Position numbers and translations under genes: made by a program. DNA of 64,000 bases from Bradyrhizobium icense (GTDB taxonomy: Bacteria > Pseudomonadota > Alphaproteobacteria > Rhizobiales > Xanthobacteraceae), in NCBI RefSeq assembly GCF_001693385.1, contig NZ_CP016428.1, positions 7,068,001 to 7,132,000 of the forward strand. The letters run 5' to 3'. The notes beneath the pieces are model-generated. The model saw nothing but the letters and a program-made list of their open reading frames with translations, searched no databases and had not been told where the DNA came from. Below are positions 28,341 through 36,272 of this stretch, piece by piece. How positions within the stretch are numbered: position 1 is the stretch's first letter; each line of letters begins with the position of its first letter.

Positions 28341-29279
28341 ATGCAAATTCGCAACCTCGGCGGCTCCGGCCTGCGTGTTTCCGCCGTCGGCCTCGGCTGC
28401 AATAACTTTGGCCAGCGCACCGACCTGGAGACCTCGCGCAAGGTCATCCACAAGGCGATCGATCTCGGCATCACCCTGTTCGACACCGCCGACATCTATG
28501 CGGGCATGGGCGGCTCCGAGACCGTGCTCGGCACCGTCCTCGGCGACCGCCGCAAGGACATCGTGCTGGCGACGAAGTATGCGAAGCCGATGGCGACCGA
28601 CGGCACCAGGCAGGGCGCCTCGCGCCGCTACATCATGTCCGCGGTCGAGGCCAGCCTGAAGCGGCTGAAGACCGACTACATCGATCTCTACCAGCAGCAT
28701 GAATACGACGCCCTGACGCCGATGGAAGAGACGCTGCGCGCGCTCGACGATCTCGTCCGCCAGGGCAAAGTCCGCTACATCGGCAATTCGAACTTTCCGG
28801 CGTGGCGCATTGCGGAAGCCGAAATGCTGGCGCGGCAGATGAACGTTGGCCGCTTCGTCTCGTGTCAGGACGAATACAGCCTCGTGGTGCGTGGCATCGA
28901 GAAAGATCTGTTGCCCGCCGCGCAGGAATACAAGCTCGGCCTGCTACCGTTCTTCCCGCTGGCGAGCGGGCTTCTCACCGGCAAATACAAGCGCGGCACT
29001 GATGCCCCCGCCGACACCCGCTTTGCCAAGGCGCCGGCGCTGAAGGATCGCTACGCCACGGCGCGCAACGAGGACATCGTCGAGAAACTCCAGGCATTCG
29101 CGCAAGAGCGCGGCCACACCATGCTCGAACTCGCCTTCTCCTGGCTCGCCCAGCGCCCGCAAGTCGCAAGCGTCATCGCCGGCGCCACCCGCGTCGAACA
29201 GGTCGAGCAGAACGTGAAGGCGGTCGGCTGGACGCTGAGCGCAGAGGAACTGGCAGAGGTGGATCGGAGTACGAAGTAA
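28341..29279 (+). CDS. aldo/keto reductase
   Basis: A 312-residue NADPH-dependent (beta/alpha)8 oxidoreductase. NLGGSGLRVSAVGLGCNNFG is the family start. The catalytic tetrad is visible as Asp and Tyr in FDTADIYAGMGGSETVLG, Lys in VLATKYAKPM and His in LYQQHEYDALTPMEETLRAL. NADP-binding FFPLASGLLTGKYKRG and VASVIAGATRVEQVEQNVKA follow. It probably reduces aldehydes or ketones; the substrate is unknown. AGGA lies 9 bases before the ATG at 28341. It shares the repeat-bounded segment with the GNAT gene. Confidence 0.93.
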   Translation: MQIRNLGGSGLRVSAVGLGCNNFGQRTDLETSRKVIHKAIDLGITLFDTADIYAGMGGSETVLGTVLGDRRKDIVLATKYAKPMATDGTRQGASRRYIMSAVEASLKRLKTDYIDLYQQHEYDALTPMEETLRALDDLVRQGKVRYIGNSNFPAWRIAEAEMLARQMNVGRFVSCQDEYSLVVRGIEKDLLPAAQEYKLGLLPFFPLASGLLTGKYKRGTDAPADTRFAKAPALKDRYATARNEDIVEKLQAFAQERGHTMLELAFSWLAQRPQVASVIAGATRVEQVEQNVKAVGWTLSAEELAEVDRSTK

Positions 29280-29300
29280 TTGAGACGGCGGTCTCGCCCT

Positions 29301-29437
29301 CCCTCTCCCCGTCCTTCACGGGGAGAGGGTCGGGGTGAGGGGCTGCTTCCGCGAGCTCTGAACGCCGTGAGACCTGTACCCCCTCACCCGGATCGCAAGA
29401 GCGATCCGACCTCTCCCCGCAAGCGGGGCGAGGTTAA
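29301..29437. repeat. ~135-bp composite repeat, copy 2
   Basis: A hairpin CCCTCTCCCCGTCCTTCACG/GGGAGAGGG, then GGGGTGAGGGGCTGCTTCCG, GAGACCTGTACCCCCTCACC, CGGATCGCAAGAGCGATCCG and ACCTCTCCCCGC/GCGGGGCGAGGTTAAG. It starts 21 bases after the aldo/keto reductase stop. Its last third is repeated at 29805-29868 on the other side of the DUF559 gene. Confidence 0.85.
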
Positions 29438-29452
29438 GAGAGCAGCGCGGTT

Positions 29453-29797
29453 CTACTTCAAGAGCTCGGCTTGTATCGAGAGTAGGACGCCTTCGGTATT
29501 TCCGAGAACGTCGTTGTTCCAGAATCGTAGCACCCTGTAGCCGGCTTCGATTAAACGCCGATCACGGACTGCGTCGGCGGCTGATTCATTGTGCTGTCCA
29601 CCATCCACTTCAATGATCAGCCGCCGCTCGCGGCAGACGAAATCGCAGACATAGCCAATGATCGGCTGCTGCCGGACGAACTTGTGCCCGTCGATCTGCC
29701 GGTTGCGAATGCGATTCCAGAGGATAGTTTCCGCATCTGTTTGATTGACCCTCAATCGCCTCGCGATTCGGATAGACTTTTCATTGCGGCCGCGCAT
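29453..29797 (-). CDS. DUF559 endonuclease-fold protein
   Basis: A 114-residue protein of the DUF559 family, a PD-(D/E)XK-type fold related to very-short-patch-repair endonucleases. Visible: RVNQTDAETILWNRIRNRQI, KFVRQQPIIGYVCDFVCRER with the active-site Asp, LIIEVDGGQHNESAADAVRD with the E-x-D/Q-x-x-H cluster, and RVLRFWNNDVLGNTEGVL. It may cut or nick DNA; no member I can cite has a settled cellular role. In-frame ATGs at 29803 and 29797 and a GTG at 29812 compete; 29797 has GAGGGG at the best spacing, and that site belongs to the flanking repeat. Confidence 0.85.
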   Translation of the reverse strand: MRGRNEKSIRIARRLRVNQTDAETILWNRIRNRQIDGHKFVRQQPIIGYVCDFVCRERRLIIEVDGGQHNESAADAVRDRRLIEAGYRVLRFWNNDVLGNTEGVLLSIQAELLK

Positions 29798-29804
29798 TGC
29801 CATG

Positions 29805-29868
29805 CCCCTCACCCGGATTGCTTCGCAATCCGACCTCTCCCCGCAGAAGAGCGGGGAGAGGTTAAGAT
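29805..29868. repeat. partial composite repeat (CCCTCACCCGGAT family)
   Basis: CCCCTCACCCGGATTGCTTC, GCAATCCGACCTCTCCCCGC, then GCGGGGAGAGGTTAAG. It is in the same orientation as the end of the copy at 29381-29437, so the DUF559 gene lies between direct repeats. The stop codon of the DUF1501 gene (29862-29864) lies inside it. Confidence 0.8.
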
Positions 29869-31106
29869 ACCAGCCCCTGCATCGGCTTCACTGCCGCACT
29901 GTCCGGAAACACGCTCTCCGCCAGCACCCGTTCCGCCAGCCCGAACTGGTCCTTCAGCATGCCTTTCATCACCGCGCGCAGATCGGTGGTCGGCGCGAGG
30001 TCGCGGCCCTGGTAGAGGCTCGTCGCCTTCAGCCCCGGCCAGTCCGCGATCACGCGCCCGCCGTTCACCGCGCCGCCGGCTAGCAGCGCGACCGTGCCGG
30101 TGCCGTGATCCGTGCCCTGCGTGCCGTTGATGCGTGCGGTGCGGCCGAATTCGGTGGCGACCACGATCACGGTGTCGCGCCAGCGCGGGCCCAGGCCGCG
30201 CTCGAATTCGGCCAGCGCGCCGTCGAGGCCGCTGAGCAATTGCGCCAGCCGGCCGACCGCGCCGCCTTCATTGGCATGCGTGTCCCAGCCGTCGAAGGCG
30301 AGCGCACCGATCCGCGGTCCGTCGTCGGCCGCCATCAATTTCGCGGCGCCGCGCGCCACCAGCCGCATCGCGGCCACGCCGCCGGCGCCCGGCTTCGGCT
30401 TCATGTCGTCGCCTCGCGCGGCCTTGTCGAGCGCCAGTCCCTGCTTCAAAGCCGATGCCAGTGCGGCGTCGCGATGTTGATAGAGCTCGAGCAGCCGCAT
30501 CGCGGTATCCTCGGCAGCCTGCGGCAACGCCACTGGCGCCCAACCGACCGTCGGCGCCGTGCCGCGCAGCACCAGCGGCGTGGTCGGACCGACCGCGAGC
30601 GCGCTCGTCACCCGCTCGCCTCTGGGCAAGCCTTCCAGCGCGCGGTTGAGCCAGCCGGACTGGACCCGGCCGGGGCCGGCAAAGCCGCTTTCGAGCACGT
30701 CCTGCCCGTCGAAATGCGAGCGGTCGCGATAGGGCGTCGCCACCGCATGGATCACCGCGGCTTTCTTCTCGCGATACATCCGCGAAAATTCCGACATCAC
30801 CGGATGCAGCGAAAAGAAATTGTCGAGCGGCAGCGCCGCGTTCGGTCCGCTCGACGACAACGCGATCGAACCGTGCAGGCCGGCATAGTCGGGGTCACCG
30901 ATCGGCGCGACGGTGGCAAGCCCGTCCAGTGCGCCGCGCAGGATCACGATGACCAACCGCGGGTCGCGGCCGTCGGCCCCGCGCGCAAATTTCGGCAGGT
31001 AGGCCCATGCCGCAAAGGAGGCGCCGCCGAGCAACACGGCACGCCGCGACGTCACCAATGATCGCATGTCGTCGCAGCAATCCATTGTCGTCTCCATTGG
31101 CATCAT
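29862..31106 (-). CDS. DUF1501 protein with twin-arginine signal
   Basis: A 414-residue member of DUF1501, an alkaline-phosphatase/sulfatase-like fold. A Tat signal is present (SRRAVLLGGASFAAWAYLPK), so it should be exported folded to the periplasm. LVIVILRGALDGLATVAPIG, HPVMSEFSRMYREKKAAVIH, DRSHFDGQDVLESG and VIVVATEFGRTARINGTQGT, then DHGTGTVALLAGG, are the family's metal-binding-type motifs. The function is unproven. The first ATG (31106) overlaps the DUF1800 stop as ATGA, implying coupling; ATGs at 31097 or 31085 are also possible. Confidence 0.88.
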   Translation of the reverse strand: MMPMETTMDCCDDMRSLVTSRRAVLLGGASFAAWAYLPKFARGADGRDPRLVIVILRGALDGLATVAPIGDPDYAGLHGSIALSSSGPNAALPLDNFFSLHPVMSEFSRMYREKKAAVIHAVATPYRDRSHFDGQDVLESGFAGPGRVQSGWLNRALEGLPRGERVTSALAVGPTTPLVLRGTAPTVGWAPVALPQAAEDTAMRLLELYQHRDAALASALKQGLALDKAARGDDMKPKPGAGGVAAMRLVARGAAKLMAADDGPRIGALAFDGWDTHANEGGAVGRLAQLLSGLDGALAEFERGLGPRWRDTVIVVATEFGRTARINGTQGTDHGTGTVALLAGGAVNGGRVIADWPGLKATSLYQGRDLAPTTDLRAVMKGMLKDQFGLAERVLAESVFPDSAAVKPMQGLVS

Positions 31107-32659
31107 CTCCTCTGGAATTCCGGCGACATCAACAACAGCGCGAGCGCCTGCTGCCGCGATTCCGCGCGCTCGATGGTTCGCCGCGTCTCGGGCGAAGCCG
31201 CATCTGCGGCGACGAGTTCGAGCAGGTCGCGCGGATCGATGCCCTCGGCGAGCCTTGACGCAATCTGCGCGGAGATGTCGAGCCGCAGCTTCATCCCTTC
31301 CGGCGACGCCCATGCCGCGTTGCCGTCGGGAAAACCGTTCGGTCCGGCCGGCGACCATAGCGGTTGACCCAGCACGTTGAGCCCGCCGAGATAGCGGCCG
31401 GGATCGTTCGGGATCTGCACCAGCAGCCGGCCGGCCGCGATCAGGAATTCGTAGGGCGAGCGCATCTTGGAAAGCGGCGCCTTCCAGGCCTCGTCGGAAT
31501 CCACCAGCGCCACCGCCAATGCCTTGAGATCGCCGTCGGTCCTTGTGAAGACATCCGCCAGCCGCGCCACCAGCGCGGGCGGCGGATCGTCGGCCACGAA
31601 GTGGCGCGCGAATTTTGCCGCGATGAACTTTGCGGTCGACGGATGGCGCGCGATGTCCGCCAGCACCGCCTCGCCCTGCGCGACGCCGGGCGCGTCGTAG
31701 ATCTTTCCCATCACCCGCTGCGCGCCGGGTTGGTGGGCGTTGGCGTTGAACACGAAGCTGCCGGGCGCGCCCAACCGGCCCAGCCTTCCCGCATAGGTCC
31801 ACCCGGTGATGATATTCGCGAGCGCCGTGACGTCGTCCTGCGAATAGCCGCCGCCGACGCCGAGCGTATGCAGTTCGAGAATCTCGCGGGCGAGATTTTC
31901 GTTCAATCCGCGGTTGCGGTTTTTCCCCGCGCGCGAATCCGGGCCCAGCGATTGCTGGTTGTCGAGGAAGAACAGCATCGCCGGATGCTGCTCGACCGCC
32001 CTCAGCATGTCGCCGAAACGTCCAAGCACGTGCGGCCGGATCGCCTCGCGCTCGAACGAGCCCGCCCACATCCGCGCCGGCCCGCCCTTGCTGGCGGAGA
32101 TGCAGAAATGATTGGACCAGAACACCACCAACCGCTCGGCAAATCCGCCATCGGTGATGACGGCGCGCTGCAACCGCGCCAGCGCCTCGGCGCGAAACGT
32201 CTTCTGGATGATGTTGAGCGGAGGCGGCGACAGCTTTGGCACATTCGGCTGCATCGTCTCGGCGGATGCCATCGCGCCGGAATTTTCGGCGGGCCTTGCC
32301 TGCGGCTCCTTTGGCGCCATCTCCATGGCGATGCCGTTGAGTGACGGGTTTCGCCGCTGGCCCTTGGCCTCCGGCCGCGGCGATGTGCCTTCGCCTGCCG
32401 CCGGCGGCGCGGCCGATTTGGCGGCGGCGTCGCGCGCCTGCTGGATTTCGAACTGATAGTCGAACACCGCCTTGCCGAGCGCGGGCGTCGACTGCAACCC
32501 GGGCACTTCGAGCAGCACGCCGTTGGAACGGCCGAGTTCCGCCTTGACGAAGCCGCGCGGATCGGACGCGGCATTGAGAAAATCGCCGGACGCCCCGCCG
32601 CGCGCGCCGAAGCCGAAGCGATTGAGCGCAACGAGGGCCGCTTGCGAATCGCGGGCCAT
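31103..32659 (-). CDS. DUF1800 protein
   Basis: A 518-residue DUF1800 protein, the usual partner of DUF1501 in a two-gene operon. Its function is unknown, probably in the cell envelope. It starts ALVALNRFGFGARGG. Other family blocks are LVVFWSNHFCISASKGGPAR, REAIRPHVLGRFGDMLRAVE, PAMLFFLDNQQSLGP, NENLAREILELHTLGVGGGY and AKFARHFVADDPPPALVARL. Residues ~75-130 form a Pro/Ala/Glu-rich low-complexity insert. No clear signal peptide is visible at the chosen start (32659, after AAGGAA). Its stop overlaps the DUF1501 start. Confidence 0.88.
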   Translation of the reverse strand: MARDSQAALVALNRFGFGARGGASGDFLNAASDPRGFVKAELGRSNGVLLEVPGLQSTPALGKAVFDYQFEIQQARDAAAKSAAPPAAGEGTSPRPEAKGQRRNPSLNGIAMEMAPKEPQARPAENSGAMASAETMQPNVPKLSPPPLNIIQKTFRAEALARLQRAVITDGGFAERLVVFWSNHFCISASKGGPARMWAGSFEREAIRPHVLGRFGDMLRAVEQHPAMLFFLDNQQSLGPDSRAGKNRNRGLNENLAREILELHTLGVGGGYSQDDVTALANIITGWTYAGRLGRLGAPGSFVFNANAHQPGAQRVMGKIYDAPGVAQGEAVLADIARHPSTAKFIAAKFARHFVADDPPPALVARLADVFTRTDGDLKALAVALVDSDEAWKAPLSKMRSPYEFLIAAGRLLVQIPNDPGRYLGGLNVLGQPLWSPAGPNGFPDGNAAWASPEGMKLRLDISAQIASRLAEGIDPRDLLELVAADAASPETRRTIERAESRQQALALLLMSPEFQRR

Positions 32660-32757
32660 CGGATTTCCTTCGAGTTTTTCCGGGCGTATAGTGCCGAAGT
32701 ATAACGCGCTTCGGCGTGAACCCGGGATTAATTCCTCGTCAGGATTCAGCCTCGTTG

Positions 32758-32961
32758 ATGACAAATCGTTTGGAAAATGCGCGCTCGCGCCGCCTCGCCT
32801 GCGCAGGCTGCGGCGACGATTTCGGCTGCAACCCGTCTGGCCCCTGCTGGTGCAACGACGAGGCGTTCCGCCTGCCGATGCCGGTGGACGGCAGCGATTG
32901 TCTATGCCCGGACTGCCTGCGCAAACTCGCTGGCCAGCGCACCGGCGCGGGTGCGGCGTGA
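32758..32961 (+). CDS. cysteine-rich CWC domain protein
   Basis: A 67-residue protein with eight or so cysteines in the CWC pattern: ACAGCGDDFGCNPSGPCWCN, then DCLCPDCLRKLAG. The spacing suggests one or two zinc-binding knuckles. The function of this family is unknown. The ATG at 32758 gives MTNRLENARSRRLACAGCG; a further upstream ATG adds unrelated residues. Its TGA overlaps the GTG start of the HAD gene as GTGA, so the two proteins are translated together and may work together. Confidence 0.8.
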   Translation: MTNRLENARSRRLACAGCGDDFGCNPSGPCWCNDEAFRLPMPVDGSDCLCPDCLRKLAGQRTGAGAA

Positions 32962-33680
32962 GCGGCAAATGGGACGTCGGCGCCGTCCTGCTCGACATGG
33001 ACGGCACGCTGCTCGACACCGAGCGGGTCTATTTCGACAGCCTGGTCGCGGCACTCACCACGCATGGCTACACCGACGACGCCGTGACGCTGTGCCAGGC
33101 GATGGTCGGCCTGCCCGGCCCGGAGTGCGAGGCCCTGCTGCATGCGCGCTACGGGGCAGACTTTCCGCTTGCGGAGGTCAGCCGTGCCTTCGTCAGCAAC
33201 CGCGATGAAATTCTCGGCGCAGGCCTGCCGCTGAAGAGCGGCGCGATCGAACTCTTGGATGCGCTGCGGGCGGCCGAATGTCCGATGGCGATCGTCACCT
33301 CCTCGTCGCTGCGCACGGCGGATGCGCATCTAAAGCTCGCGGGTATCCGCCACCGTTTCGAAACGCTGCTGACCTGCGACGACGTCGCCCGCGGCAAGCC
33401 GAGCCCCGATCTCTATCTGCTTGCGGCATCGCGGTTCGGCCTGAAGCCGGAGGTTTGCGTCGCGGTGGAGGATTCCAACCACGGCGTGGCCGCCGCGCAC
33501 GCCGCGGGCGCGATTACCATCATGGTGCCCGACATGGCGACGCCGACGGAGGAGTCCCGCGCACGATGCGCGGCTGTGGTGCCGAACCTCGTTGCGGTAC
33601 TCGAGATACTGCGCGAGCGTGGGACCTTAACGCGAAACCGCCAGCAACCGTCATTGCGAGCGAAGCGAAGCAATCCATAG
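32958..33680 (+). CDS. HAD-superfamily hydrolase (phosphoglycolate-phosphatase-like)
   Basis: A 240-residue phosphatase or phosphomutase. The nucleophile motif is VLLDMDGTLLDTERVYFD, motif II is MAIVTSSSLRTADAHLKLAG, motif III is ARGKPSPDLYLLAASRFGL and motif IV is CVAVEDSNHGVAAAHAAGA. The helical cap lies in between, as in beta-phosphoglucomutase or phosphoglycolate phosphatase. The GTG at 32958 overlaps the CWC gene stop. The last ~9 residues (SLRAKRSNP) and the stop codon are translated from the intergenic repeat at 33649, so the natural C-terminus has been replaced or extended. Confidence 0.9.
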   Translation: MSGKWDVGAVLLDMDGTLLDTERVYFDSLVAALTTHGYTDDAVTLCQAMVGLPGPECEALLHARYGADFPLAEVSRAFVSNRDEILGAGLPLKSGAIELLDALRAAECPMAIVTSSSLRTADAHLKLAGIRHRFETLLTCDDVARGKPSPDLYLLAASRFGLKPEVCVAVEDSNHGVAAAHAAGAITIMVPDMATPTEESRARCAAVVPNLVAVLEILRERGTLTRNRQQPSLRAKRSNP

Positions 33681-33731
33681 CGCGCCACGGAGGCATGGAT
33701 TGCTTCGTCGCTATCGCTCCTCGCAATGACG
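33649..33731. repeat. CGTCATTGCGAG palindromic repeat, full copy
   Basis: It begins CGTCATTGCGAGCGAAGCGA and ends CGCTCCTCGCAATGACG, with AGCAATCCAT and ATGGATTGCT inside. Other copies: 61530-61612 (full), 43084-43141 (half) and 34931-34972 (fragment). It provides the stop codon of the HAD gene. Confidence 0.85.
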
Positions 33732-33852
33732 GAGAGTTACGTGCCCGCCGCGCTGGGCGAACGCATCGATGCGTGGCTCGAACGCCGGCCGCCGCTCCAT
33801 CACGGCGACTAGCGCCAGGCCAGGATCCTGCTACCGGCTCCGTCCCGGCCGG

Positions 33853-34029
33853 CTAAGCGGCGTCCTTGGTCGCAACCATCGTCCGGATGTCGCCGGCCAG
33901 TTCGCGGTAGTGCAAGCCGAGGCGCAGGTATAGCTCGCGCTTTGCCCCATCCGACGTCAACTTGCTGATCAATTCGCATTCGGCAGCGAGAGTCTCAAAC
34001 CGCTCCAATTTGGCCTCAAGATCGGTCAT
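33853..34029 (-). CDS. small helical protein of unknown function
   Basis: A 58-residue protein read on the minus strand: it starts MTDLEAKLERFETLAAECEL and continues KRELYLRLGLHYRELAGDIR, with the character of two amphipathic helices. GGGGAG lies 7 bases before the ATG at 34029. It has no membrane segment or cysteine pair. Short helical proteins like this recur in bradyrhizobia without a known role. It is too short to be obvious but has good coding character. Confidence 0.65.
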   Translation of the reverse strand: MTDLEAKLERFETLAAECELISKLTSDGAKRELYLRLGLHYRELAGDIRTMVATKDAA

Positions 34030-34202
34030 GACGCGTCTCCCCTAACGGCCACCAGGGGAATCAGCTTACGCCTCGATTTTACGTCATGGCTAACATCGTT
34101 ATCGGATAGAACTAATTTACAGCCTCGGCGATAGCGCGGACAGGCGCGCAATCATTGCTGCCTGTTTTAGGCCAACGAAGCTCATGACGCGCAGCGCCGA
34201 CG

Positions 34203-34895
34203 TCAGGCGTGATAGCTCGGCGACTTCCGCGCGGTGCCGTCGAACGCGTCGAGCAACCGCTCGCGCCAGGCATAGACCGGATCGTCTTCCATCAGCAGCT
34301 TGAACGGGCTGACCACGCGTGCCCATTGGAACGCGCCGAACACGATGTAGTCCGCATAGTTCGCTGCCGCGCCGCCGAGGAAAGGCTGGGTCCGCAATGT
34401 CAGCCGCAGCGGATCGAGGCTCTTGCGAAAGCCGTCGACCGCCTGGTCGCGGCTTGCCATGATCTCTTCCAGCTTCTTGCCGAAGCGCGCCTCGCGCGTC
34501 TTGCGGAAGTAGGCAGCGTCCTCCGGCTTCAGGTTGAGCGGGATGTCGGCGATGATGAGCGGAAACATGCCGCCGATCACCCCGTCGCCCCACCAGTTCA
34601 GCATCCGCCCCATGGCACGACCGCCCTCGCCGCCGAACAGCGAGGGCCGGTCCGGATATCTGTCTTCGAGATAATTGGCGATGGTCCAGGAATCGACCAC
34701 CGCGCTGCCGCCGTCGAGCAGCACCGGCACCTTCTCCGAGCCATGCGGCGCGATGGCGCCCTTCTCGGTGAAGCACCAGGGAATGGTTTCCGCTGATAAC
34801 CCCTTATGCGCCAGCGCCATCCGCGTGCGCCAGCAGAACGGGCTGAACGGACGGGATGGATCGGTGCCGACGAGTTCGTAGAGTTTGAGTGGCAT
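34203..34895 (-). CDS. glutathione S-transferase family protein
   Basis: A 230-residue GST-fold protein. The N-terminal domain starts LYELVGTDPSRPFSPFCWRT, with a possible catalytic Ser/Cys in FSPFCWR. The glutathione site is SEKVPVLLDGGSAVVDSWTI, and ANYLEDRYPDRPSLFGGEGG joins the two domains. The helical C-terminal domain includes NYADYIVFGAFQWARVVSPF. It resembles beta-etherase-like or unclassified GSTs; the substrate is unknown. A second GST gene lies 278 bases upstream on the same strand. Confidence 0.87.
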   Translation of the reverse strand: MPLKLYELVGTDPSRPFSPFCWRTRMALAHKGLSAETIPWCFTEKGAIAPHGSEKVPVLLDGGSAVVDSWTIANYLEDRYPDRPSLFGGEGGRAMGRMLNWWGDGVIGGMFPLIIADIPLNLKPEDAAYFRKTREARFGKKLEEIMASRDQAVDGFRKSLDPLRLTLRTQPFLGGAAANYADYIVFGAFQWARVVSPFKLLMEDDPVYAWRERLLDAFDGTARKSPSYHA

Positions 34896-34930
34896 GCTGG
34901 ACCGTTCCAAGATGATTACCAGCCTAGCCG

Positions 34931-34972
34931 TCAATGCGAGGAGCGCAAGCGACAAAGCAATCCCTCTGTCAC
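34931..34972. repeat. fragment of the CGTCATTGCGAG repeat
   Basis: CGTCAATGCGAGGAGCGCAA followed by GCGACAAAGCAATCC: the left arm only, with one mismatch in the core. It lies between two GST genes. Confidence 0.6.
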
Positions 34973-35173
34973 CGTCGTGCGAACGCAGGGACCGATAACC
35001 ACAGATGTCCGGGATGTCATCTGAACTCGGCTGCGCTTCGCCGATATTGCCTATGTGTCTTTCGGATGGATATCCGGGATGTGGGTAGAATCCCAGCCGA
35101 TCGCGCCGGGAAGATGGACACGGGGGCTTCGGCGCCCCGCGTGCCCATGGGTGCGTACGCCGCGGACCCTGCC

Positions 35174-35881
35174 CTACCGCACCACCGCCGCGGTTTGGCC
35201 GAACAGGATTTTGCGTTCCTCCTCGGTGCGGTTCACCGGCTGGCCGAAATTCGGGTTGACCTCTTTCGCCTTGGCATAGGCGCGCTCGGTCGCCGGCCGC
35301 GCGCGGATGGTTTCCAGCCAGCGCTTCAGATGCGGGAAATCGTCGATGTTCTGGCTCTGGTTCTTGTAAGGCACCACCCAGGGATAGCTCGCCATGTCGG
35401 CGATCGAATAGTCGCCGGCGATGAATTCGCGGTCCGCCAGGCGCTTGTTGAGCACGCCGTAGAGGCGGTTGGTCTCGTTCACGTAGCGGTCGATGGCGTA
35501 TTTGATCTTCTCCTGGGCGTAGTTGGAGAAGTGATGGTTCTGTCCGGCCATCGGCCCGAGATTGCCCATCTGCCAGAACGTCCACTGGATCGCGTCATAA
35601 CGGCCGTAGAGATCGGCGGGCAGAAACTTTCCGGTCTTCTCGGCGAGATAGAGCAGCATCGCGCCGGATTCGAAGATCGAAATCGGCTTGCCGCCGCCCT
35701 TCGGCGCGTGATCGACCAGCGCCGGGATCCGGTTGTTCGGCGCAATCGCCAGAAACTCCGGCTTGAACTGCTCGCCCTTGCCGATGTTGACCGGGAAGAT
35801 CTTGTAAGCCAGCCCGGTCTCCTCGAGGAACATTGTGATCTTGTGGCCGTTCGGCGTGGTCCAGTAATGGAGGTCGATCAT
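35174..35881 (-). CDS. nu-class (YfcG/YghU-like) glutathione S-transferase
   Basis: A 235-residue protein. The start, MIDLHYWTTPNGHKITMFLE, with the Thr-Pro-Asn-Gly active site replacing Tyr/Ser/Cys, is the hallmark of nu-class enzymes, which act mainly as glutathione disulfide-bond reductases. NNRIPALVDHAPKGGGKPIS, FESGAMLLYLAEKTGKFLP and MGNLGPMAGQNHHFSNYAQE follow, then IADMASYPWVVPYKNQSQNI. It acts in cytosolic thiol balance. Its length is typical. It is first in a pair of GST genes but distant from the second, so perhaps separately transcribed. Confidence 0.9.
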   Translation of the reverse strand: MIDLHYWTTPNGHKITMFLEETGLAYKIFPVNIGKGEQFKPEFLAIAPNNRIPALVDHAPKGGGKPISIFESGAMLLYLAEKTGKFLPADLYGRYDAIQWTFWQMGNLGPMAGQNHHFSNYAQEKIKYAIDRYVNETNRLYGVLNKRLADREFIAGDYSIADMASYPWVVPYKNQSQNIDDFPHLKRWLETIRARPATERAYAKAKEVNPNFGQPVNRTEEERKILFGQTAAVVR

Positions 35882-36010
35882 GGGGCGATCCTTGCAGTGC
35901 GTTGATTTCTTGTTTTTCGCAAGAAAGATGCGATTGCATGAATTTGATCGGGCCGGTGCCCCAAGTCAATGCAGGCCGACGGCGTAGCGCGGAAATGTGA
36001 TGACGCGGGA

Positions 36011-36259
36011 CTAGCGTTGCAGCGGGCCGATGCGGCCGTGTTCCCGCAGCAACTTTTCGCCTGATGCGGTGACGGTCACCATCAATCCGGTTCCGGCGAT
36101 GGTTTCGCGCACGACGTAGCCGCGATCGGACGCGTCTTCCCAGATTGTCAGGCGCGGACACGAGGTCCGCCAGGTCGCAACCACTTCCGCATAATTCCGC
36201 GGCTCGTGGGCGATCCATTCGACGAAGTCGAGCACCAGGGGATCTGCAGCATCCGGCAT
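36011..36259 (-). CDS. small protein of unknown function downstream of tauE-like gene
   Basis: An 82-residue soluble protein: MPDAADPLVLDFVEWIAHEP, CPRLTIWEDASDRGYVVRET and ASGEKLLREHGRIGPLQR. The helix-rich start and beta hairpin followed by Leu-Arg recall a small winged-helix unit, but no family is certain. GGGAGAGGG precedes the ATG at 36259. It starts 13 bases after the TauE/SafE stop, so it belongs to that operon. Confidence 0.7.
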   Translation of the reverse strand: MPDAADPLVLDFVEWIAHEPRNYAEVVATWRTSCPRLTIWEDASDRGYVVRETIAGTGLMVTVTASGEKLLREHGRIGPLQR

Positions 36260-36272
36260 CCGCCCTCTCCCT

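Noticed and set aside
33726..33812. A 28-codon plus-strand frame starting at the end of a repeat
   Set aside because: Its ATG lies within the repeat (CGCAATGACG), and nothing supports expression or conservation.
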